Assembly: GCA_027080405.1 (NCBI GenBank)
Contig: JALWSL010000403.1
Coordinates: 1-5,384 of the forward strand
DNA from: Planctomycetaceae bacterium
GTDB taxonomy: Bacteria; Planctomycetota; Planctomycetia; Planctomycetales; Planctomycetaceae
Direction: 5' to 3'
DNA: 5,384 bases
The notes beneath the pieces were generated by a model, which had not been told where the DNA came from, made no database searches, and saw nothing but the letters and a program-made list of their open reading frames with translations. A program made the translations under genes and the position numbers. How positions within the stretch are numbered: position 1 is the first letter of the stretch; every line of letters begins with the position of its first letter. Positions 1 through 4,298 of the stretch are shown piece after piece.

Positions 1-84
1 GATATGCTCCAGCAGCATTCCGATGACATTTTGGACTTCATCGGTTTGTTCGCTCAGCCACGATTTGTTAATCTTGATCGACAT
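1..84 (-). CDS. N-terminus of an unidentified protein, runs off the left edge
   Basis: Reading the minus strand from an ATG at 84-82, 28 codons stay open to the window edge. The peptide starts MSIKINKSWLSEQ and ends GMLLEHI. An in-frame TGA lies a short way upstream with no other usable start between, so this ATG is the natural start if the gene is real. The composition (Lys, Glu, Gln and an amphipathic end) looks like ordinary protein. The plus-strand frames over the same bases give a His/Asp/Arg-rich peptide typical of an antisense shadow. I see no clear Shine-Dalgarno sequence and recognise no family. The gene points away from the IS630 transposase at 159, so its promoter would lie between the two. 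Too little is present to name a function. Confidence 0.4.
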   Translation of the reverse strand, partial: MSIKINKSWLSEQTDEVQNVIGMLLEHI

Positions 85-158
85 GATGCTGATATCGCAG
101 ATTCAGGCAATCATGACAAGATCAATCTCAGTCCAGGCCGTGAACGGTTACGATTGCG

Positions 159-491
159 ATGGCTTACTCGAAGGAACGACGGTTGGAAGTCCTTGCCGAT
201 GCAGAGCAGGGGATGGGCACGAAGGAAATTGCTTTGAAGTACAACTGCAGCGAATCATGGGTGCGACGGGTCAAACAGGATTACCGGGAGTCCGGCAAGG
301 TGGCCCCGGCCAAGACTCGCAATCGAAAACCAAAGTGGAGATGCGAGGAACAGGCCATCCGTGCTGCCATCGAGGAACAACCTGACCTGACGTTGTACGA
401 ACTCAAAGTAAAAATCAAGTCGCAATTCTGCCTGAAAACATTATGCAACGCCCTGCGAACGCTCAAACTGACCTTAAAAAAAAAGTCCTGA
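159..491 (+). CDS. IS630-family transposase, first frame (orfA, DNA-binding part)
   Basis: This 110-residue frame encodes the N-terminal DNA-binding half of an IS630/Tc1-mariner-type DDE transposase. Residues about 1-50 form a helix-turn-helix of the kind that binds the element's terminal repeats (MAYSKERRLEVLADAE, then TKEIALKYNCSESWVRRV). A basic linker (KTRNRKPKWR) and a second helical region (TLYELKVKIKSQF) follow. The frame ends LTLKKKS-stop at 489-491, just after an A9 run. The catalytic domain continues in the -1 frame, so the frame pair fits one fused transposase made by programmed frameshifting; this frame alone could give a short DNA-binding product. No good ribosome binding site precedes the ATG. 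Family assignment is from motif recognition. Confidence 0.8.
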   Translation: MAYSKERRLEVLADAEQGMGTKEIALKYNCSESWVRRVKQDYRESGKVAPAKTRNRKPKWRCEEQAIRAAIEEQPDLTLYELKVKIKSQFCLKTLCNALRTLKLTLKKKS

Positions 492-835
492 CGGCGAGCG
501 AGCAACAACGTCCCGATGTCGCCGAAAAACGTGCCGCGTGGCGTGTGAAGCAGGCGAGCCTGGACCCCGACAAGCTCGTTTTTCTCGACGAGACATGGGC
601 CAAAACGAACATGACTCGTCCGCGTGGCCGGTCCTTGAAAGGAACGCGATTGATCGATCGTGTGCCGCATGGTCACTGGAAAACGACCACCTTTTTGGCT
701 GGCTTGCGAACGAGTGGATTGATCGCGCCGCTGGTCATTGACGGGGCGATCAATGGCGATCTTTTTGTCGAGTATGTCAAACAGGTTCTGATCCATGAGC
801 AAGATACAAGGGTGTGCTGTGCGGACCAATTGTAA
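443..835 (+). pseudogene. IS630-family transposase, catalytic frame (orfB), 3'-truncated
   Basis: This frame lies -1 to orfA and carries the start of the IS630 DDE catalytic domain. LVFLDETWAKTNMTRPRGR contains the first catalytic Asp; HWKTTTFLAGLR and LIAPLVIDGAINGDLFVEYV are typical of the family. The frame is expected to be entered by frameshifting at about 482-485, not by initiation at 443. After VEYVKQVLI (about position 792) the similarity stops. The next residues, HEQDTRVCCADQL, are read partly from a REP palindrome. The expected second Asp (usually in an MDN-type motif) and the final Glu/Asp are missing, so the enzyme must be inactive. The lost 3' part includes the right end of the element. 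Long antisense frames over this gene are shadows. Confidence 0.82.
476..485 (+). other. Programmed -1 frameshift slippery site (A9G) in the IS630 gene
   Basis: Nine A residues (476-484) followed by G lie in the overlap of the two transposase frames. In the orfA frame the codons read TTA AAA AAA AAG, which contains A-AAA-AAG, the classic -1 slippery heptamer of dnaX and many insertion sequences. Slipping back one base makes the next codon GTC and joins LTLKKK to VLTASEQQRPDV. The orfA stop is only four bases past the run. Frameshift-expressed transposases are known in several IS families, including IS630 members. I did not find a clear stimulatory stem-loop by eye. A simple indel in a homopolymer of a dead gene is the alternative. 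Confidence 0.65.
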
Positions 836-836
836 G
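811..836 (+). repeat. REP palindrome A, degenerate, next to the RAYT relic
   Basis: The left arm GGTGTGC (811-817), loop TGT (818-820) and right arm GCGGACC (821-827) form a 7-3-7 hairpin with one mismatch and one G-T pair. From 816 to 836, 21 bases are identical to 3747-3767 at REP C. The identity runs past the palindrome into AATTGTAAG, so the two copies share flanking sequence as well as the stem. The GTAG head seen in the other copies is degraded here. The repeat sits between the broken IS630 gene and the RAYT start at 853, the usual place for a REP upstream of its transposase. Confidence 0.7.
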
Positions 837-852
837 TTGTTATACTCAAAGC

Positions 853-981
853 ATGCCCCACTATCGACGTGCTTACATTCTTGGCGTACCCTTTTTCTTT
901 ACCGTTAAAACGGAACGAAATGCACCCATTTTTAGTGGAGCCTGCCCTGCGGTTACTGATACACAAAGCGCAAGCAGTTAA
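853..981 (+). pseudogene. 5' fragment of a REP-associated tyrosine transposase (RAYT, IS200/Y1-like)
   Basis: From ATG 853 a 42-codon frame begins MPHYRRAYILGVPFFFTV and continues KTERNAPIFS. This matches the hallmark N-terminus of RAYT proteins (MPxYRRA..PGG..FFTV.T.R..PIF), single-strand HUH/tyrosine nucleases that act on REP hairpins. Two usual Gly positions read Val-Pro here. After residue 29 the frame becomes unlike the family, but removing one G near 937-939 restores SEPALRLLIHKAQAV, which resembles the next RAYT segment. A one-base insertion is therefore likely. Similarity then fades by about 980. The HUH motif, the catalytic Tyr and the C-terminal half are absent, so it is non-functional. 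It begins 16 bases after REP A. Assigned from motif memory, not a search. Confidence 0.75.
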
Positions 982-1309
982 TGCCTGTTTCTGTTTTCAG
1001 CCGGGTTGTCGGGCTTTCGACCTGAACGCAAGTCCGCAGATGACAAAAGGAATTTCCCGATTCCCGGAATTGTTCCAGTTCCAGGCGGTCTCGTTTTAGA
1101 ACTGTTTTTTCGAGCCAAAGTGCGGCACAGCCGGTATCAAGTTGGCTTTCTTTTGCCTGATAGCATAGGATGGCTTTTTTGATTCCCGGAACAGGATTCC
1201 AGGAATGACCTATGATCGAAAAATGAGAGGGGACGGTGTAAAGATGCATGATCCCCTGAAAAAGATTGCTGGCCAATTATCGAATACCCGAACGAAAAGA
1301 ATAGAGAAT
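982..1309. other. Intergenic stretch, no supported gene
   Basis: About 330 bases between the RAYT relic and the signal-peptide start of the propeller gene. The frames here (one plus continuing the RAYT shadow, one minus over 953-1276) have scattered Cys/Phe composition and no recognisable motif, so I do not call them. An 11-base direct repeat (GATTCCCGGAA) occurs at 1059-1069 and 1181-1191. I see no confident promoter; a weak TTGGCT at 1142-1147 has no good partner at the right spacing. The plus frame of the propeller gene is open from ATG 1205, and upstream in-frame ATGs at 1205, 1223 and 1244 remain possible starts. Confidence 0.5.
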
Positions 1310-2314
1310 ATGCGATCCGTCTCCTCCTTGTTGTGCAACCGCTTTCTGGCGATCATCTGCAGTTTATCGGTTCTGCTGCTGCATGTGGTATCCGTTCCGG
1401 GGGAAGCGGCTGAACGTCGCTCTTTCCTGGCGGCTGATTCTTCCAAACAGATCATTGCGATGGTGGGGGAAGATGGTGAAATCAGATGGAGGTACAAAAT
1501 TGGCCCTTTGCACGATCTGCATTATCTTCCCAATGGGAATGTTCTCTTTCAGACCGATTGGACAAAACTGGTCGAAATCAACCCTCAAACCGATGAAGTT
1601 GTCTGGGAATACGACGCCGCAAAGAGTGAGGGCAATCGGAACAGGACAATCGAGGTACATGCCTTTCAGCGACTTGCGAACGGTTTGACGATGGTTGCTG
1701 AATCCGGGGCGGCTCGAATTGTGGAAGTGAATCGTGGTGGAAAAATTGTTTCGCGGATGCCTTTGCAAATTGAACATCCAATCCCGCATCAGGACACGAG
1801 ACTGGTTCGCAAAATTGCCAATGGGAACTATCTTGTCTGCCACGAACATAAAGGCGCTGTTTACGAATACAGCCCTCAGGGAAAAGTTGTCTGGCGGTAC
1901 GATGTGCCGATGTTCGGCAAACTTCCCAAACCGGGGCATGGTGTGAACGCTTATGGTAACAAATGTTTTGCGGCGTTGCGTTTGAAAAATGGTAATACGC
2001 TCATCTCAACCGGTAATGGGCATCGGGTCATTGAAGTGACGCCCGCAAAAAAAATCATTTGGGATCTTGATCAGAATGAATTATCCGGAATTCAACTTGC
2101 CTGGGTGACAACACTGCAAATTCTTCCGAGCGGGAACATCGTTTTGGGTAATTGTCATGCCGGGCCGGAGAACCCCCAAGTCATCGAGATCAATCGGAAA
2201 AAGGAAGTAGTCTGGAAATTTCACGATTTCAAAAACTTCGGCAACGCTCTCACGAACACACAAATCCTGAGTCTCAATGGCAAGCCGATTTCTGCCTGTG
2301 ATGTCATCCGTTGA
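1310..2314 (+). CDS. Secreted PQQ/WD40-like beta-propeller repeat protein
   Basis: A 334-residue protein, probably exported. Residues 1-34 form a signal peptide: MRSVSSLLCNRF, a hydrophobic stretch at about 12-29, and a PGEAA cleavage region. This is why I prefer ATG 1310 over the in-frame ATGs at 1205, 1223 and 1244; the one at 1244 has a purine-rich GAGGGG upstream and cannot be excluded. The rest consists of repeated blades with an (L/I)xNGNxL turn followed by a V-V/I-W-x-Y strand: 73-77 and 97-101, 122-128, 169-175 and 193-197, 225-231 and 248-253, 272-278 and 300-304. About six blades are visible. The fold is shared by PQQ-like and arylsulfotransferase-like propellers, but I see no catalytic residues of either, so a binding or scaffold role outside the cytoplasm is the safest reading. 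No partner gene is adjacent; both sides are mobile debris. It appears full length. Confidence 0.8.
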   Translation: MRSVSSLLCNRFLAIICSLSVLLLHVVSVPGEAAERRSFLAADSSKQIIAMVGEDGEIRWRYKIGPLHDLHYLPNGNVLFQTDWTKLVEINPQTDEVVWEYDAAKSEGNRNRTIEVHAFQRLANGLTMVAESGAARIVEVNRGGKIVSRMPLQIEHPIPHQDTRLVRKIANGNYLVCHEHKGAVYEYSPQGKVVWRYDVPMFGKLPKPGHGVNAYGNKCFAALRLKNGNTLISTGNGHRVIEVTPAKKIIWDLDQNELSGIQLAWVTTLQILPSGNIVLGNCHAGPENPQVIEINRKKEVVWKFHDFKNFGNALTNTQILSLNGKPISACDVIR

Positions 2315-2323
2315 TAAAACCGT

Positions 2324-2662
2324 TCAGACAGAACGCCGGCGAGTAATCATGGTCCGCACAGCGGACCCTACCCGACTGTACTCGATCTCGCTCCGTTTCC
2401 CTTGCAGAATCAACGGTTCGGGGTCTTGCTCGGCTGCACAGGGCCGCCCACATGTCGGACAGAAAAACTGTTCCTGCCCAGCCGTTTCGTCTGACCGCTC
2501 CGCCAGATCGCCATTCGCCAATTGTCGAACCGGCTCATCACCGATTTGGCACGTGAGTTCCTCGATTTCCAACAGCGTGACGGCACTGCGAAATGTCGCC
2601 TTTTCCATCGCCAGCAACTGTTCGGCAACCCGCCGAATTTCCAATCGAAGCCGATCATCCAT
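2324..2662 (-). pseudogene. N-terminal fragment of a zinc-ribbon transposase-like protein (ISKra4-like)
   Basis: The frame starts at ATG 2662-2660 with a strong Shine-Dalgarno (AGGGGG at 2676-2671, 8 bases away). Residues 1-62 are helical and acidic (MDDRLRLEIRRVAEQLLAME). Residues 66-75 are FFCPTCGRPC, the first CxxC half of a zinc ribbon, followed by PEPLILQGKRSEIEYS. In ISKra4-type transposases a CPxCG knuckle, a conserved Gly/Tyr segment and a second CxxC precede the catalytic domain. Here the second knuckle and all catalytic sequence are missing. From residue 97 the peptide RVGSAVRTM is translated REP sequence, and the stop at 2324 is accidental, so real homology covers about 2375-2662. 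It converges on the propeller gene. Assignment to ISKra4 is from memory of the motif and is moderate. Confidence 0.5.
2350..2373 (-). repeat. REP palindrome B
   Basis: On the minus strand a GTAG head (2371-2368) is followed by the perfect hairpin GGTCCGC-TGT-GCGGACC (2367-2351). The 24 bases 2350-2373 are the exact reverse complement of 3736-3759 (REP C). The GTAG-plus-palindrome layout is the signature of REP elements mobilised by RAYT proteins. It lies 36 bases after the propeller gene stop and ends the homology of the ISKra4-like fragment. As a strong hairpin between convergent genes it could also affect transcript ends. Confidence 0.75.
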
Positions 2663-2746
2663 GACCTATTCCCCCTATCGTTTAACCGAGAGTAAACTTA
2701 AAAACAACGCACATGACGCATTCATCTTGTGTCTCACGGCCCCCAT

Positions 2747-2759
2747 CCACTAAAAGTGG
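2747..2759. repeat. Small inverted repeat in the leader of the ISKra4-like gene
   Basis: CCACT (2747-2751), AAA, AGTGG (2755-2759) is a perfect 5-bp hairpin about 85 bases upstream of the ISKra4-like start. Just beyond, on the minus strand, GCGGGTA is repeated with one base between (about 2767-2782). This could belong to the outer end of the insertion sequence, but with the other end gone no terminal repeat pair can be shown. Confidence 0.3.
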
Positions 2760-2806
2760 TCGGACTACCCGCTTACCCGCTACCACAGGAAAAAAGTGCC
2801 ACCAGG

Positions 2807-2831
2807 AAAAAAAGACCGCCGACAATTCGGC
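2807..2831 (-). terminator. Possible intrinsic terminator after the 240-residue gene
   Basis: On the minus strand GCCGA (2831-2827), loop ATTG and TCGGC (2822-2818) make a perfect 5-bp, GC-rich hairpin. After a 4-base spacer (GGTC) comes a run of seven T (2813-2807). It lies about 45 bases past the stop of the gene at 2878-3600, beyond REP D, in the right orientation to end that transcript. The spacer before the T run and the short stem make it a weak terminator by rule. Confidence 0.4.
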
Positions 2832-2855
2832 ATAAAAGTCAACTCATCAATCATC

Positions 2856-2876
2856 GTCAGGCACAGCCTGACCTAC
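2856..2876 (-). repeat. REP palindrome D (variant stem), abutting a stop codon
   Basis: On the minus strand the GTAG head (2876-2873) is followed by GTCAGGC-TGT-GCCTGAC (2872-2856), a perfect 7-3-7 hairpin. Head, stem length and TGT loop match REPs B and C, but four of the seven stem positions differ and are compensated on the other arm. It starts one base after the TGA (2880-2878) of the 240-residue gene. Confidence 0.7.
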
Positions 2877-2877
2877 G

Positions 2878-3600
2878 TCACTTCACTTCACCGGATAATT
2901 CAAATCTGGTTCCCGTTTGAATAATAAGTCCTGTTGCCACCATTTCTTCAAGCAGATTCCAATCCGGAAATTCAACCTCAGCAGATGGGTCATCATTCGT
3001 CTCATTGGGCATCTCAATAGGATAGCCAAGGGTTTGCGAAAGTTCGAAAATAGAACCAGCCCACTGGTAACGAAATGGCGGCATCAAGTGCAAGCACCTT
3101 GCGAGTTCTAATTGTGATCTATTTGCTATTCGATCACTTAGAAATATTATTTCCGGAAGCCAAGAAACAATCGCTTCCAATACCTGTTTAGGCCATGAAG
3201 ACAACGGATCCATAATATCCCTAGATACAAGCTTCCACATTGTCGAATCAAGTAAAGCCAAGCAACCCCATAATGTTCCAAATAACTCTTTTATTAAAAT
3301 CATGATCAGTTCTTCGTGTTCACTTGGTGAACTTAGTTCTTCAAGAGAAACCAATAGATTATTGATTCTCCATAATTCTGATTTACCCGGAAAAAACCCG
3401 GTACGATCAGAAACAAAGATAGGAGTAAAATAATTACCAAGCACTGATTGATGTTCCTCTTGCTCAAATAACGTCTTCCATTCGCCACTTTTTATTGCTT
3501 TCTTGCAGAGCTTTCTTGCATACGCTTTAGTACTTCTTTGAGTGCCGAAAAGACCGGAAGGGAACAACCAGCATTTGTTATCAGTAAAGTATGTATTCAT
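2878..3600 (-). CDS. Orphan 240-residue protein downstream of an Rhs remnant, candidate immunity protein
   Basis: I do not recognise a family. The protein starts MNTYFTDNKCWLFPSGLFG and ends TGTRFELSGEVK. It has no signal peptide. One moderately hydrophobic stretch (LIMILIKELFGTLWGCLALL, about residues 98-117) may be a buried helix or, less likely, a membrane segment. Trp and acidic residues are frequent (WLPEII, EVEFPDWNLLEEM). It lies 29 bases after the stop of an Rhs-type C-terminal tail on the same strand, the usual place for the cognate immunity gene, and it is visibly richer in A/T than the neighbouring genes, as such modules often are. The role is inferred from position and composition only. 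No Shine-Dalgarno is evident before the ATG. The frame is intact and likely still expressible. A REP and a possible terminator follow. Confidence 0.65.
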   Translation of the reverse strand: MNTYFTDNKCWLFPSGLFGTQRSTKAYARKLCKKAIKSGEWKTLFEQEEHQSVLGNYFTPIFVSDRTGFFPGKSELWRINNLLVSLEELSSPSEHEELIMILIKELFGTLWGCLALLDSTMWKLVSRDIMDPLSSWPKQVLEAIVSWLPEIIFLSDRIANRSQLELARCLHLMPPFRYQWAGSIFELSQTLGYPIEMPNETNDDPSAEVEFPDWNLLEEMVATGLIIQTGTRFELSGEVK

Positions 3601-3629
3601 GGTGTTTTTCTGTGTAGTTTGATAGAGTC

Positions 3630-3734
3630 CTATTGATCACTTGGCCCTGCTGTAATAATAACACCTGCCGCTAAAGTCGGAGGAATTGCTTGGGCTACAC
3701 CAGATACTCCGCCCGCTCCAGACAAGCCTCCAGC
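3630..3734 (-). pseudogene. C-terminal tail of a lost Rhs/polymorphic-toxin gene
   Basis: Reading the minus strand from 3734, 34 codons run to TAG at 3632-3630. The peptide begins AGGLSGAGGVSGVAQAIPP, continues TLAAGVIITAGPSDQ, and is Gly/Ala/Val-rich. This is too short to be a gene of its own. I read it as the end of a protein whose upstream part was removed. The frame enters REP C directly upstream, and the nearest Rhs repeats on the same strand end about 165 bases away in another context. The tail is followed after 29 bases by the 240-residue orphan. The alternative is chance openness; about 60 codons are open when the REP-derived part is included. Confidence 0.38.
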
Positions 3735-3735
3735 C

Positions 3736-3767
3736 GGGTAGGGTCCGCTGTGCGGACCAATTGTAAG
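3736..3767 (+). repeat. REP palindrome C
   Basis: The GTAG head (3738-3741) is followed by GGTCCGC (3742-3748), TGT, GCGGACC (3752-3758), a perfect hairpin. It is identical to REP B over 24 bases in inverse orientation. The bases after the stem (AATTGTAAG) match those after REP A next to the RAYT relic. It lies exactly where the Rhs C-terminal tail loses its upstream context and forms a tandem pair with REP E, 10 bases on. Confidence 0.75.
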
Positions 3768-3769
3768 CA

Positions 3770-3792
3770 GGGTAGGGCCGGTTCGACCGGCC
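3770..3792 (+). repeat. REP palindrome E (third stem type), tandem with C
   Basis: GGGTAG (3770-3775) is the same head as at REP C. It is followed by GGCCGGT (3776-3782), loop TCG, and ACCGGCC (3786-3792), a perfect 7-3-7 hairpin. The stem differs from C at several positions with compensating changes, and the loop is TCG instead of TGT. Head-to-tail pairing with C gives a small REP cluster similar to a BIME. Confidence 0.65.
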
Positions 3793-3825
3793 GGATTGAG
3801 GCTACTCATCCCGCGATACGATCAC

Positions 3826-3842
3826 ATTCGATGTCATCGAAT
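3826..3842. repeat. Inverted repeat, 7-3-7, without GTAG head
   Basis: ATTCGAT, GTC, ATCGAAT form a perfect 7-bp hairpin with a 3-base loop, 33 bases beyond REP E. The geometry is the same as the REPs, but neither side carries GTAG and the stem is A/T-rich. One such palindrome is not very unlikely by chance in 5 kb. It may be a decayed repeat. Confidence 0.3.
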
Positions 3843-4115
3843 AAAGCGTCGGTGAGTAAACTGACACGAAGACTGAAATGGCCGGTGCAACCGGGTCAGC
3901 CCGACTGCATCATAGATGGTGGTGGTACGATTTCCTAACGCATTTTCGGTAGAAATCTCTCGATTGAGAGAATCGTAAACGTAAGAGACACGATTGCTGT
4001 TGGCATCCTGCGAGCCGATCAGATTCCCGACGGCGTCGTCAATGTTGGTCGTGCGATTGCCAATCTTCGCGAAATGACTGGAAGAGTACGTCGATTCGGT
4101 TGAAAACGGTTCTTG

Positions 4116-4143
4116 TTGACAGTATCGTTTCTTTGTGCACAAT
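4116..4143 (+). promoter_or_regulatory. Candidate sigma70-type promoter of the LacI-family gene
   Basis: A perfect -35 box TTGACA (4116-4121), a 16-base spacer and CACAAT (4138-4143, four of six matches to TATAAT) point toward the regulator at 4299. Transcription would begin near 4150 and leave a leader of about 150 bases, with a T9 run at 4261-4269. The -10 box lies inside a perfect palindrome, so the pair reads as a repressible promoter. The weak -10 and long leader are reasons for caution. Confidence 0.45.
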
Positions 4144-4153
4144 CGATTGTGCA
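4136..4153. promoter_or_regulatory. Perfect 18-bp palindrome, candidate LacI-family operator
   Basis: TGCACAATCGATTGTGCA is its own reverse complement. Its dyad centre is a CpG flanked by AT-rich arms, the arrangement of LacI/GalR/PurR-type operators, where the hinge helices bind the central CpG step. It overlaps the -10 box of the promoter candidate, so binding would block transcription. The nearest plus-strand gene is a LacI-family regulator, making autoregulation likely. A perfect 18-bp palindrome is rarely expected by chance in 5.4 kb (about 0.02 under equal base frequencies). Confidence 0.5.
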
Positions 4154-4298
4154 ATGAGGTATTTGGCGTTCAGCGGGGTTTCTATTCCGGGTTCTCCCAG
4201 TGTATCCGGTGAGGTCGTCCGTTATGCCAACCGGGGATGATCGGGGCGGGATAGCGCGTCTTTTTTTTTCGGCTCAATTTCGGTGGTGCGTTGGGATA

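Larger units (their letters stand above)
159..800 (+). mobile_element. IS630-family insertion sequence remnant
   Basis: This is the element to which the two transposase frames belong. The left end should lie between about 85 and 158, because a minus-strand gene appears to start at 84. The stretch around 136-150 has a small inverted repeat (CCGTGAACGG) that may be part of the terminal repeat. With the right end missing, no terminal repeat pair or TA target duplication can be shown. The right boundary is where transposase similarity ends, shortly before the REP palindrome at 811. Confidence 0.6.
3834..4154 (-). pseudogene. Rhs/YD-repeat protein fragment
   Basis: Within a 106-codon minus-strand frame, residues about 31-85 (positions about 4066-3900) are YD repeats. 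They are GNRTTNIDDAVGNLIGSQ, then YVYDSLNREISTENALGNR, then TTTIYDAVG, with the YD/DD pairs 21 residues apart as in Rhs proteins. These large surface or secreted proteins carry a toxin at the C-terminus. Residues 1-30 and the part after 85 are not Rhs-like: the ATG at 4154 lies in the regulatory palindrome, and the end (LHRPFQSSCQFTHRR) is non-homologous. This is an internal scrap of a much longer gene, lacking the core and toxin. The real breakpoints are near 4070 and 3900. It reads toward the toxin-tail fragment and the orphan gene. Confidence 0.65.

Noticed and set aside
4..237. 77-codon plus-strand frame at the left edge
   Set aside because: The composition is shadow-like, it runs into the transposase gene in another frame, and the opposite strand gives a more natural gene start at 84.
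281..829. 182-codon minus-strand frame opposite the IS630 gene
   Set aside because: It is antisense to clear transposase coding sequence in two frames, has no motif and starts inside the REP.
1050..1204. GATTCCCGGAA direct repeat and nearby GGAA...TTCC arms as an operator for the propeller gene
   Set aside because: The arms are short and imperfect, and the two copies lie 122 bases apart without matching symmetry.
953..1276. 107-codon minus-strand frame in the intergenic stretch
   Set aside because: No motif, irregular composition, overlaps both the RAYT relic and the start region of the propeller frame.
1364..1939. 191-codon minus-strand frame inside the propeller gene
   Set aside because: Antisense shadow of a gene with clear repeat motifs and a signal peptide.
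811..3792. CRISPR array from the repeated palindromes
   Set aside because: The copies are irregularly spaced over 3 kb in both orientations with differing stems, and there are no uniform spacers or cas genes.
4206..4269. T9 run preceded by CCGGT/ACCGG as a terminator or attenuator
   Set aside because: The stem is only 5 bp with a 19-base loop and ends about 26 bases before the T run, so it is not a convincing intrinsic terminator.
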